NCBI GenBank assembly: GCA_002070105.1
Contig: MWCQ01000019.1
Span: 1 to 45,603, forward strand
DNA from: Firmicutes bacterium ADurb.Bin193
GTDB taxonomy: Bacteria; Bacillota; Clostridia; Monoglobales; Firm-18
Length of the DNA stretch: 45,603 nt
Reading direction: 5' to 3'
Both the position numbers and the translations under genes were made by a program. Within the stretch, counting starts at the first letter, position 1. The number at the start of each line of letters is the position of its first letter. Positions 23,608 through 31,169 of this stretch are shown one piece after another. The notes beneath the pieces were generated by a model. The model did no database searches. It saw nothing but the letters and a program-made list of their open reading frames with translations, and was not told the origin of the DNA.

Positions 23608-24066
23608 ATGGCAGCAGGAAAATGGAAGTTTTACGATTCAGCCAAGCTGAAAATACTTCAAGGACTTATCGACTTTGACAACCACGCGTTTAAAGTCGCG
23701 CTTTTTACTTCATCGAGCAACGCAAACACATTAACCGGTAGCGATGAATTAGCCGACCTCACAAACCAGGTTGCCGGGGCTAACGGCTACACAACAGGCG
23801 GCCAGGCTGTGACTGTAACGATTGACAGTTCAACGCCTTCCGCGCCATTTGTTGACGTGAGCAACCCGGTGTGGACTGCCTCCGGAGGATCGATTACAGC
23901 GCGTTTTGCGGTGCTGTACGATGATACGGTTGCGGGCGATCCGTTGATTGCAGTTTCATTGCTTGACACCGCACCGGCAGACGTGACTGCTACAGACGGA
24001 AACACGTTTACGCTTGCCATTGCGGCAGGTGGTATTTTCAACTTATCCGGGGCTACTTCCGATTAA
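23608..24066 (+). CDS. Structural protein, probably head decoration or minor virion protein
   Basis: 152 residues, beta-rich. GKWKFYDSAKLKILQGLIDF then FKVALFTSSSNANT and AGANGYTTGG is a pattern I know from phage virion proteins annotated as structural. No membrane segment or enzyme motif. It is four bases after the portal gene. Confidence 0.65.
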   Translation: MAAGKWKFYDSAKLKILQGLIDFDNHAFKVALFTSSSNANTLTGSDELADLTNQVAGANGYTTGGQAVTVTIDSSTPSAPFVDVSNPVWTASGGSITARFAVLYDDTVAGDPLIAVSLLDTAPADVTATDGNTFTLAIAAGGIFNLSGATSD

Positions 24067-24068
24067 TT

Positions 24069-24842
24069 ATGGCTATCACAACACTTGACGGGGCATTAGC
24101 CGGAATGCAATGGCCTCGCTACATTGCTAAGAACGTAACCGGCACAATGGTGGGCGGAAGGCCTTGGAGTTTGTGGGCTTTAGGCGGGAATCCTGGGGCT
24201 GGATCATTTGATAACACGCTTGCGGGTGTTGCCTTAACCGCACCGGTAAACGGCCAGATACCATTTACAAACCCGGTTTCTGGTAACACATACCTTGCGA
24301 GGCTTCAGGCTGCCGCATCGCAGGCCGGAACGCTTTTGCTTTGCGATCGTCTTTGGCATAATGGTGGTTTTACAATCACATCAAACACCGCTCAAACTGT
24401 AAACTCCGCAACATGGCCCGCAAGGGATGCTGATGGCGCAACGGATGGTAACGGTGTTATTTTAGGCCTTGAAATATCTGCTTCCGCAGGTGCGGCAGCT
24501 CCAACAATTACCGTTTCCTATACAAATCAGGGCGGAACAGCATCAAGAACTGCAACTGTAGTATCTGAAAACGTAACGGTATTCCCACAGGCCGGTAATC
24601 TGACGTTAACAGGGGTTGCTCCTGCTTTTGAGCAGAGCGTTTTGGTAACCCCTGAAACCACATCGCTGATACTTTCCGGGAATAGACCAGACCCTATTGG
24701 TGTTGGGTATTATCGTGACAATATTGTAAACGCAACTGTTTCGCTAGTCGGGGAGTATGACGTTTCAGAAACACTAACAAGATCCTCTGAGTACATTGTA
24801 TCTTCAACCATTGTAAGGCCTACTGAAAACATCATACAATGA
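24069..24842 (+). CDS. Structural virion protein
   Basis: 257 residues, rich in Gly, Ala, Thr and Val; ITTLDGALAGMQWPRYIAKN then GTMVGGRPWSLWALGGNPGA resembles phage virion proteins with the 'GL.AGM.PP...G..V.GRP.SL' start. It is two bases after the previous gene and overlaps the Mu-F-like gene by four bases. Confidence 0.65.
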   Translation: MAITTLDGALAGMQWPRYIAKNVTGTMVGGRPWSLWALGGNPGAGSFDNTLAGVALTAPVNGQIPFTNPVSGNTYLARLQAAASQAGTLLLCDRLWHNGGFTITSNTAQTVNSATWPARDADGATDGNGVILGLEISASAGAAAPTITVSYTNQGGTASRTATVVSENVTVFPQAGNLTLTGVAPAFEQSVLVTPETTSLILSGNRPDPIGVGYYRDNIVNATVSLVGEYDVSETLTRSSEYIVSSTIVRPTENIIQ

Positions 24843-25699
24843 CGACAGACCAGCTTTCCGGTAAAATAGAATCCCTTATTTCAGGGTTTGAAGATGCTTT
24901 TGGAAAGCAGGTAAACAGTACACAGAAGGCACTTTTCGAGCAAATGCAGGTGCTTTTAAACAAGCTGGAATTATCGGCTGACGGGCTTATTTTGCAGAAC
25001 CAGGGAAACCGGAAGATATTGGCTCAGTTCGATGAATACTTTAACAAGGCATTTAATCAATCCGGGTATTACGCAACACTGGACAAATCTGCCGGAACGG
25101 TGTCAGGGATCACTACAGCCAACGGGCAATACTTCGCGGATATTGTAGATGGGTTTACCGTAGACGCTCAGTACATCAAAAACCTGCAACGGGAAACAAT
25201 AAGCCAATTTGAAAGCCTTTTAGCCAACGAAGGGTTAGAGGCCATGATGAAAAAGCCGCTTATTGACATCCTGAATCAAAACATTAACACCGGGGCATCG
25301 TACAGCGATTTATTAAAACAGGTTCGCGAGTTCGCAATAGGAAATGATGAGCTTGCTGGGCAATTACAACGCTATTCCGGCCAGTTAACGACCGATACGC
25401 TGTTCAACTTCAACCGGGCAATGCAGGAGGCTGTAAGTCAAAATTCCGGGCTTGATTGGTATCTGTATTCAGGCTCGAACGATGCCGATAGCCGGGAGTT
25501 CTGCAAACAAAGGGCGGGCAAGTACTTCCACCGTACGGAAATTGAAAAATGGGCTAATCTTGATTGGGCAGGGAAAAGGCGCGGCACGACAAAATCATCA
25601 ATTTACGTTTATCTCGGTGGGTATAGATGCCGCCATAAACTAATAGCTGTTTCTGAGGCTGTAGTCCCAAAAACTGCATTAAATCGGATTAAAAAATGA
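24839..25699 (+). CDS. Mu F-like minor head protein
   Basis: 286 residues. The C-terminal region YLYSGSNDADSREFCKQRAG (about 209-228) followed by ..YVYLGGYRCRHKL is the Mu protein F / SPP1 gp7-like head morphogenesis signature ('D..TR..C....G....W......R.G..CRC'). The N-terminal two thirds is helical. It probably sits at the portal vertex and may be ejected with the DNA. Confidence 0.8.
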   Translation: MTTDQLSGKIESLISGFEDAFGKQVNSTQKALFEQMQVLLNKLELSADGLILQNQGNRKILAQFDEYFNKAFNQSGYYATLDKSAGTVSGITTANGQYFADIVDGFTVDAQYIKNLQRETISQFESLLANEGLEAMMKKPLIDILNQNINTGASYSDLLKQVREFAIGNDELAGQLQRYSGQLTTDTLFNFNRAMQEAVSQNSGLDWYLYSGSNDADSREFCKQRAGKYFHRTEIEKWANLDWAGKRRGTTKSSIYVYLGGYRCRHKLIAVSEAVVPKTALNRIKK

Positions 25700-25700
25700 T

Positions 25701-25753
25701 GCCCCGGAGGACTTTAAACCTTCTTTCCCATTCCTTGATGGATTTGCCGGGGC
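25701..25753 (+). other. Long-loop hairpin after the Mu F-like gene
   Basis: GCCCCGG at 25701-25707 pairs perfectly with CCGGGGC at 25747-25753 across a 39-base loop. No T run follows, so it is not a normal terminator. It could be a structured RNA boundary before the antisense island. Confidence 0.35.
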
Positions 25754-25781
25754 TACCTGACTAGTATTTTGACATTTGATT

Positions 25782-25871
25782 ATGGCTATTCCAAACATGA
25801 TCATTTATCTGGTATACCAGAATGCCGAAAATTCTGTACTCTACACGAAGGCAATAACCCGAATCCTTTGA
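25782..25871 (+). CDS. Tiny ORF (29 aa), doubtful
   Basis: ATG 25782 to TGA 25869-25871 encodes MAIPNMIIYLVYQNAENSVL YTKAITRIL. The hydrophobic middle is not long enough for a clear membrane helix. No overlap or coupling supports it. It lies in the 209-base gap before the antisense island; the remaining 37 bases to 25908 hold nothing I recognise. Confidence 0.25.
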   Translation: MAIPNMIIYLVYQNAENSVLYTKAITRIL

Positions 25872-25908
25872 TTTAAGGTAATAGTGGTAAATTTTTTTGC
25901 TTATCATA

Positions 25909-26196
25909 TCAGTTCAACATTTTTGCGATTTTGTTTTTTGGAGCAAGGATAATTTGACCCTCCGTAATTCCGAGGGACGGAACCGCGATTTGCGCACCCA
26001 TTTCGTTTGCGTAAAGCTGCTGTCCGATTATGGCAATCTTTTTTCCGGCAAGATTGGCCAATTCCTTTGATTTCTGACACTGACGGGTAAACAGCTTGTT
26101 ATCCAGCTGGATTGATTCGTCAGAAAGAGCGCGGATTTGCTCGTCCAAAATTGCTTCAAGTTCGTGTGATTCAAGAGCTTGATTTTTGTTTTTCAT
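25909..26196 (-). CDS. Early-type phage protein in antisense island (95 aa)
   Basis: 95 residues, helical. The pattern DEQIRALSDESIQLDNKLF then SKELANLAGKKIAIIGQQLY is one I recall from small proteins in the regulatory or replication regions of Bacteroidota prophages. Function unknown. It overlaps the zinc-finger gene upstream by 26 bases. Confidence 0.65.
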   Translation of the reverse strand: MKNKNQALESHELEAILDEQIRALSDESIQLDNKLFTRQCQKSKELANLAGKKIAIIGQQLYANEMGAQIAVPSLGITEGQIILAPKNKIAKMLN

Positions 26197-26563
26197 ATGA
26201 TAGTCGTTTTAGTTGTAATTGCTTTCTTTTAAGTTGTATAAGTTCGGGGGTTGGTGTTTTTACACCCTGCGTCTCAAGTAGTTTTATTATATACTTGTCA
26301 CTGTTTTTAAATTTTGCTTGACTCTTTGCTAGTATTTGTGGGTTGTTAATGCTATAATAACGCTTTTTAGAAGATATTAAATCATGGTTTTTTTCTCTCC
26401 ACTTTAAAAGTGTTTCTCTTTTTACAGTATATTTTTTCCTCATTAGATTGCCGCAATCTTTACAGTATGAACTGTAGTAATGATTATTCCTTCGTTTTAT
26501 GAAGGATAAATGAAAATTATCACAAGTCTTCTCTACTCCGCACTTTCTACAAGTCCTCAGCAT
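26171..26563 (-). CDS. Zinc-finger protein (HNH-associated type, no HNH core)
   Basis: 130 residues. The N-terminus CRKCGVEKTCDNFHL ... YCKDCG (about 5-37) is the CxxC...CxxC finger usually found in front of HNH endonuclease domains. The HNH core itself is missing. The C-terminal PELIQLKRKQLQLKR is a helix seen in Bacteroidota phage proteins. It probably binds DNA; whether it is a truncated nuclease or a separate family cannot be told. Low GC compared with the flanking head genes suggests later arrival. Confidence 0.65.
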   Translation of the reverse strand: MLRTCRKCGVEKTCDNFHLSFIKRRNNHYYSSYCKDCGNLMRKKYTVKRETLLKWREKNHDLISSKKRYYSINNPQILAKSQAKFKNSDKYIIKLLETQGVKTPTPELIQLKRKQLQLKRLSYEKQKSSS

Positions 26564-26618
26564 CTTTATATATTTTCCAAAGCATGTATGTGATGAGGAT
26601 TATAAATGTCACACTCAT
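26547..26618 (-). CDS. Tiny membrane peptide (23 aa)
   Basis: MSVTFIILITYMLWKIYKDA followed by EDL. One hydrophobic helix. Its ATG overlaps the upstream stop (ATGA) and its end overlaps the zinc-finger start by 17 bases, so it fills the only gap in this antisense island. Real translation is plausible but not certain. Confidence 0.4.
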   Translation of the reverse strand: MSVTFIILITYMLWKIYKDAEDL

Positions 26619-26800
26619 TGCTTTCTCTTTTTCTGGCTTCTCGCGCTCATAAAACTACTAAAGTCCTTGTACGGCTTAAATCCGTACTTGTTGAGATATT
26701 CATCGTTTGCCTGATCGAATATTTCCGAACGGCTTTTGATTCCTGATAGCAGGCGTTCATAAATTGAATTGAACGCATCGAATACCTTTGGTCTTTCCAC
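26615..26800 (-). CDS. Small helical protein heading the antisense island
   Basis: 61 residues from GTG 26800: MERPKVFDAFNSIYERLLSG ... FSSFMSARSQKKRKQ. Helical, with a basic tail. TAAGTTTG, a perfect -7 box on the minus strand, lies just upstream, so the transcript would start at or near the start codon. No family recognised. Confidence 0.6.
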   Translation of the reverse strand: MERPKVFDAFNSIYERLLSGIKSRSEIFDQANDEYLNKYGFKPYKDFSSFMSARSQKKRKQ

Positions 26801-26874
26801 GCCAACAAACTTAATAAAATTAAGCCGTAATTAATACTATGCCGGGTACTTTGTAAAAACAAATTTTTAACGAA

Positions 26875-27204
26875 ATGGCAGAAACAGAGTATGTACGGGT
26901 GGAGCTGATAAGCAATCCTTCCGTAAAGCGAACAATGAGCAAGAACTCGCTCAGGGTTAATTCAAACAAATGGCGTGAGGTTGGCGCGGAACAGGTAGAA
27001 AAGAAAGATCTACCAAAAAACGTGGTTGCCGAAGTTGCGGGCGAAAATCCTACTGAGCCAGTAAAAACACAGGTTCAGCAAGTTGATCCTGAATTGGCTG
27101 CACTTCGGACAGAATACGAGGCAAAAACCGGTAAACCGGCAGACAAGAGAATGAAAGCGGACAAACTTAAAGCCAAATTAGATGAAATTAACGGAGTGGC
27201 TTAA
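26875..27204 (+). CDS. Small head-region protein with SAP/HeH-like C-terminus
   Basis: 109 residues. The C-terminal part LAALRTEYEAKTGKPADKRM KADKLKAKLDE (two pieces) resembles the small helix-extended-helix or SAP-like domain often found in short phage head proteins. It overlaps the scaffold gene by 23 bases and is the first rightward gene after the antisense island. Possibly a head fibre or assembly factor. Confidence 0.55.
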   Translation: MAETEYVRVELISNPSVKRTMSKNSLRVNSNKWREVGAEQVEKKDLPKNVVAEVAGENPTEPVKTQVQQVDPELAALRTEYEAKTGKPADKRMKADKLKAKLDEINGVA

Positions 27205-28051
27205 AACAATCCTGGTTTCCGTAGTTGAGAAGCCAGAGGATGCAGATTTGTTCCTTTCAGCAAGCGACCTGAAAGCTGTAGAAGTGCCTGACGACATTCA
27301 GAAAGCGTTCAATGAGCGTTACCTGACCCGCGACCGGGCAATGTCGGATGAAAAGATTATCCGGGAACTTGACAAGAAGGCCAAAGGCCAGATTTTGGAC
27401 ATGGTTGACGCAAGGGTGAAGAAGATTGTTCCGCTACTTTCAGAGGAAGATCAGAAATTGCTCGCGCTGGAATCCAGTTCTTTGAATAAGTTGGAAATTT
27501 TGGCAAATGCCATACCCAACCTGAGCAAAAACGATGATGTAAAGAAAGCATCTGAGGTTTTCCGGAAGAAGGAAGCCGACCTTCATGAAAAAATTTCATT
27601 GCTGGAAGATCAAATCAAGAAAAAAGATGCTAATTTTGATAAGCAAATCAAGGACGTAAAACTTGATTATGTGTTGCGTACAAAGGTGGCTGGATTTGAT
27701 TTAGCTCCTGAGTTCAGCGATGAAGAACACAGAAATTTTTTAGCTGACAGTACAATACATTTTTTGAAGTCAAACTACAAAGTAGAGTTTGACGATAAAG
27801 ATGAACGAGTTCTGCACCTTCGCAAGGAGGTAGACGGAGCTATCACAGATGTTTACGAGGGTAACAATATCAAAGTAACCCTAGACGATGTCCTGAAAAA
27901 AAGGTATGAGAAGTTCCTGAAAAAGAGTTCAGGCAGCGGATCAGAGCAGGGCAAACCCAATCCGGAACCACGTAAAAGACAGGAATTACCGACAGACAAG
28001 CCTCTTACATTGAGAGAAAGAATGGCTGCCGCGCAATCTGCTAAAGCGTAA
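27182..28051 (+). CDS. Probable capsid scaffolding protein
   Basis: 289 residues, highly charged. A coiled coil at about 120-160 (VFRKKEADLHEKISLLEDQI) and a disordered Pro/Lys/Ser-rich tail ending LTLRERMAAAQSAKA are typical of scaffolding proteins. It is directly upstream of the major capsid gene, the usual position. No protease motif is seen. Confidence 0.65.
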   Translation: MKLTEWLKTILVSVVEKPEDADLFLSASDLKAVEVPDDIQKAFNERYLTRDRAMSDEKIIRELDKKAKGQILDMVDARVKKIVPLLSEEDQKLLALESSSLNKLEILANAIPNLSKNDDVKKASEVFRKKEADLHEKISLLEDQIKKKDANFDKQIKDVKLDYVLRTKVAGFDLAPEFSDEEHRNFLADSTIHFLKSNYKVEFDDKDERVLHLRKEVDGAITDVYEGNNIKVTLDDVLKKRYEKFLKKSSGSGSEQGKPNPEPRKRQELPTDKPLTLRERMAAAQSAKA

Positions 28052-28070
28052 CCGGAAACACGCTTTTTTA
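28043..28070 (+). terminator. Intrinsic terminator or attenuator before the capsid gene
   Basis: AAAGCGT at 28043-28049 pairs with ACGCTTT at 28060-28066 around a ten-base loop and is followed by more T. It straddles the scaffold stop codon. It may lower read-through or protect the 3' end of the scaffold mRNA. Confidence 0.5.
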
Positions 28071-28084
28071 TCATTTAAATTTTA

Positions 28085-29170
28085 ATGGCAACACCTTATA
28101 TTGACTTACCAGGAGCTTGTGAGAAGATCCTGCGTAACATGCAAGACATCGCAAAAGGCAACTATCCATTTGCAATGGGCCGGGCAACCGGTATGCTGGA
28201 TGCGCTTTTAGACCCTAGCAACGGATCAATCAATCTCGTTGGCGCGCAGGGCGGTAAGAAATTCGTTAAAGGCCGCGTGGCGTACAAAGTGCGCGCAAAG
28301 TCTTGCGAGATTCTTGAAGATGGCGCAGTACCAAGCGTCTGTAACGATGGCACGGAGCCGCTTCCTTTGGAAGTAGAGGTAACACTCGACAAGCACATTT
28401 CAACTCCTACGCTGACATTCACCAATGACAACATGGTGAACATTTGCCAGGATACACAGGCTTTCGTGAACGAATACCTGCTTTCATATCAGAAAGCACT
28501 TCGCGAGCGTCTGGATGAAATCATGCTTGCAAAAGCTGACGACAAAATCGGCGTGACCCGTCACCAGGACGGCAGCGCAGATACCGCAATTGGCGGCTAC
28601 AAGGACAAGCAACTTTTGGCAACAAACTCAGGCGTTACGACTCCTTTGTTTGCGAATTTCTCTGACATTAAGTTGGACTACCAGTACAATCAATTGTCAG
28701 GAATCCCGCGCATGGTGGGAAATGGAACGCTTCAAAAGTTCATGGAATTGGCCGGTTACTCATGCTGCAACGCGTCAGGCGTAGCGTATGACAGCGCGAT
28801 CGCAACAACCGGGGCGGCTTTCTACGTGGATGATGCCGCAAGCACCATTCTTGGAGCAAACCGTTTCCTTGTGTTCGCACCAAACCTGCTGCACCTGTTG
28901 AGCTGGAACAAAAATGCAAACATCGCAATCAACACTGAATTGCGCAGACGCATTGTAATTCCTGATGCTGTTTACCCTGGCCTGAACTGGGATTTGGATT
29001 TTGAATTTACCTGCGATGATACCTGGAATTTCAAACTTTCAGGATGGTTCGGGTTGTTCAGCGCAATACAAGCCGATTCTTTCGGAAACGAGGATAACAC
29101 CTCACCGGTTTGCGAGGATGAACTGGTAGGATTTACCGGTGTAATGGGTTACAGAGCAACATCTGCTTAA
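28085..29170 (+). CDS. Major capsid protein
   Basis: 361 residues. Identified by position after the scaffold, size, and composition: mixed alpha/beta, long E-loop-like N-terminal segment (GAQGGKKFVKGRVAYKVRAK), and a C-terminal region with balanced strands (LNWDLDFEFTCDDTWNFKLS). No protease cleavage site could be judged. Likely an HK97-fold protein; fold is inferred, not shown. Confidence 0.7.
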   Translation: MATPYIDLPGACEKILRNMQDIAKGNYPFAMGRATGMLDALLDPSNGSINLVGAQGGKKFVKGRVAYKVRAKSCEILEDGAVPSVCNDGTEPLPLEVEVTLDKHISTPTLTFTNDNMVNICQDTQAFVNEYLLSYQKALRERLDEIMLAKADDKIGVTRHQDGSADTAIGGYKDKQLLATNSGVTTPLFANFSDIKLDYQYNQLSGIPRMVGNGTLQKFMELAGYSCCNASGVAYDSAIATTGAAFYVDDAASTILGANRFLVFAPNLLHLLSWNKNANIAINTELRRRIVIPDAVYPGLNWDLDFEFTCDDTWNFKLSGWFGLFSAIQADSFGNEDNTSPVCEDELVGFTGVMGYRATSA

Positions 29171-29173
29171 CAG

Positions 29174-30118
29174 GTGTCCTGTTTCACAAACTATATCACA
29201 ACTGACGATAGTGTAGTCAGCAAGTCGGGGCTATATTTCACCGATTTGTCTGGCTGCACTATTGATTTACTTGATGATATAGTAAAAGAAGGCCAAAGTA
29301 ATTACTCCGAAACGTTTGAATACCTTTACAAAAAGGCAATTTTAAACCTTCGCATTGACACGCAGCGAAAACTTGCCGAGCGTTTCCACATCGATAAGAA
29401 GCTGATCACCCGCGAAACATCTGAATACCTTTCAGAATACAACCAAAACACAGGGCTTGCTGGCGTTAAAATCAAAGTAACACTGCCAAAATACGCACGG
29501 CTTCAAATTCTAAGCATTGGCGTAAATGCTCAGGGCGTAACACCAGACCCGACCGGGGTATTCCGGATTTACGACACTGACGAAGACGGGGAGGTTTTAG
29601 CGACAATTTCCGGGCAACTTGCGGACGGTAAAAACCTCCTTCAAGTGTATCAGGATTTTGAAGCTGAGCAACTATTCATTTCCTACGACCCGGAACAATT
29701 AAGCCTAAAACAAACCAAGAACAAGTACTACGATACAGACGTTTGGTACGATGATTTTAGTTGTGACTTCCCTTGCGGATATGGTGAAGGAACCGTAACC
29801 CAGGTAAATGGCGGAGGTTTGAATGTGAAATTCATTCTATACTGCTCGATTGAAAAGTTCATCTGTGAGAACCTTCCTTTATTTCAGGGTGCATTGTTGT
29901 ACAGGTTGGGGGTTGATACGATGAAGGAGAGAATTACCACTCAGCGCGTAAATAAAACGTCTGTTTTGACCGTTGAAAGAGCCACTGAATTAATGGCTAT
30001 CCATAACGAGGACTATCAGGCCGCGCTAGATGCAGCTACAGCGAATATAAAAATCACAGAGGATCCGATTTGTTTCTTCTGCAAGTCAACAATCACTTCA
30101 AAAAACAATTTACCATGA
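29174..30118 (+). CDS. Head-tail connector or head structural protein
   Basis: 314 residues from GTG 29174, three bases after the capsid stop. The N-terminal half is helical then beta-rich (IKVTLPKYARLQILSIGVNA), with a cysteine pair in DFPCGYGEG. The C-terminal CFFCKSTI adds a CxxC. No family is recognised; the place between capsid and neck genes suggests an adaptor. Confidence 0.55.
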   Translation: MSCFTNYITTDDSVVSKSGLYFTDLSGCTIDLLDDIVKEGQSNYSETFEYLYKKAILNLRIDTQRKLAERFHIDKKLITRETSEYLSEYNQNTGLAGVKIKVTLPKYARLQILSIGVNAQGVTPDPTGVFRIYDTDEDGEVLATISGQLADGKNLLQVYQDFEAEQLFISYDPEQLSLKQTKNKYYDTDVWYDDFSCDFPCGYGEGTVTQVNGGGLNVKFILYCSIEKFICENLPLFQGALLYRLGVDTMKERITTQRVNKTSVLTVERATELMAIHNEDYQAALDAATANIKITEDPICFFCKSTITSKNNLP

Positions 30119-30165
30119 AAAAGCAGACACGAAAAGGCTGTAAATCCTGCGGAGGTAAGCGTTAA
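30115..30165 (+). CDS. 16-residue Cys/Lys peptide
   Basis: MKKQTRKGCKSCGGKR. The start overlaps the upstream stop (ATGA) and it ends two bases before the next start, so it exactly fills the gap. A CxxC in a basic peptide suggests metal or nucleic-acid contact. I recall similar tiny 'KGC.SCG.K' peptides in Bacteroidota phage head regions. Confidence 0.5.
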   Translation: MKKQTRKGCKSCGGKR

Positions 30166-30167
30166 TT

Positions 30168-30650
30168 ATGGCTAAAGGCTACGATAAACTGATCCTCCAG
30201 CTAAACAAAATGATTGTTTCTGACAGGGCAGGAATCGCTGCCGTGAATAGCGTATTGGCCGAACAAAAGAAGCGCATCTTCCAACAAGGAAAGGCATCAA
30301 GCGGGGGCAAGATTGGATCATACTCAACAGAGCCAATAAGCATTTCAAAAAAGAACCAAGCCCGGCAGACCGGTAAAACCTATTTTAAAGGCGGTTACAG
30401 GCAGTACAAAAGTTTGATAGGGAAAGGAGCCAATACTGTAAATCTCCGCAATACAGACCAAATGATGATGGACTTAGGTACAACGGTGGTCGGTAAAGGA
30501 AAGTACGGGATAGGGTTCACAAACCAGTTCAATGCCGATAAGGCCGAATGGAACGAGGAGCGATACGACAAGAAAATTTTTGACACCACAGCAAAAGAGG
30601 ACAACACATTTGCCAGGGTTTACGAATTTGAGATAAGAAAGATTGAATGA
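30168..30650 (+). CDS. Neck / virion morphogenesis protein
   Basis: 160 residues. An N-terminal helix is followed by a basic region and VNLRNTDQMMMDLGTTVVGK, KYGIGFTNQFNADKAEWNEE, which recalls phage tail-completion or virion morphogenesis proteins ('L..T..L..S......G...G....Y....N.G'). It is coupled to the next gene by four bases. Confidence 0.6.
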   Translation: MAKGYDKLILQLNKMIVSDRAGIAAVNSVLAEQKKRIFQQGKASSGGKIGSYSTEPISISKKNQARQTGKTYFKGGYRQYKSLIGKGANTVNLRNTDQMMMDLGTTVVGKGKYGIGFTNQFNADKAEWNEERYDKKIFDTTAKEDNTFARVYEFEIRKIE

Positions 30651-31165
30651 AGGAAATTATCGACTATATCAACCAAGAAATCGAAAACTGTATAGACGAT
30701 GTGAATCTGTACGGCCTTTGCCATTTACTGGAGGATGATAGCGAAGAAGTCTATCCGTCAATCATCGGAAGCGAAGGAAACCGAGTGACACCGGACGATC
30801 GGCACAACGTAACAATCTACCATCGCCTGTTAGATGGCGACACGGCACCAAAAGACGAAACGCCATTCGGGAGGAAGTCCGTTAAAAAAACAACTCAGCG
30901 CGTCCGGACTGTTATTTTCATCAAAATGACCGTTGACGAAACGGAAGATTTGATTAATGACATCATCAACGCATTGCCCGAATCATTTACCCTGATAGAT
31001 TACCCGTTAGCGTACGTTTCAAATGAAATTTCACTGATCCGTGATCGTTCCGCAATTTGGGATGATGAATACGGAACAGCATACAAAGATAAATACCAGA
31101 AGCGTTTCAATGTTTACGCTTTAGAATACGATTGCCAGTACATTAAATGCCCTGTTTGCGCGTAA
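30647..31165 (+). CDS. Probable tail terminator / neck protein
   Basis: 172 residues. Starts with an amphipathic helix (MKEIIDYINQEIENCIDDVN) and ends in a beta region with FNVYALEYDCQYIKCPVCA. Size, fold pattern and place just after the neck gene fit a tail terminator, but there is no diagnostic motif. The final CPVC resembles a metal site. Confidence 0.5.
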   Translation: MKEIIDYINQEIENCIDDVNLYGLCHLLEDDSEEVYPSIIGSEGNRVTPDDRHNVTIYHRLLDGDTAPKDETPFGRKSVKKTTQRVRTVIFIKMTVDETEDLINDIINALPESFTLIDYPLAYVSNEISLIRDRSAIWDDEYGTAYKDKYQKRFNVYALEYDCQYIKCPVCA

Positions 31166-31169
31166 AATT

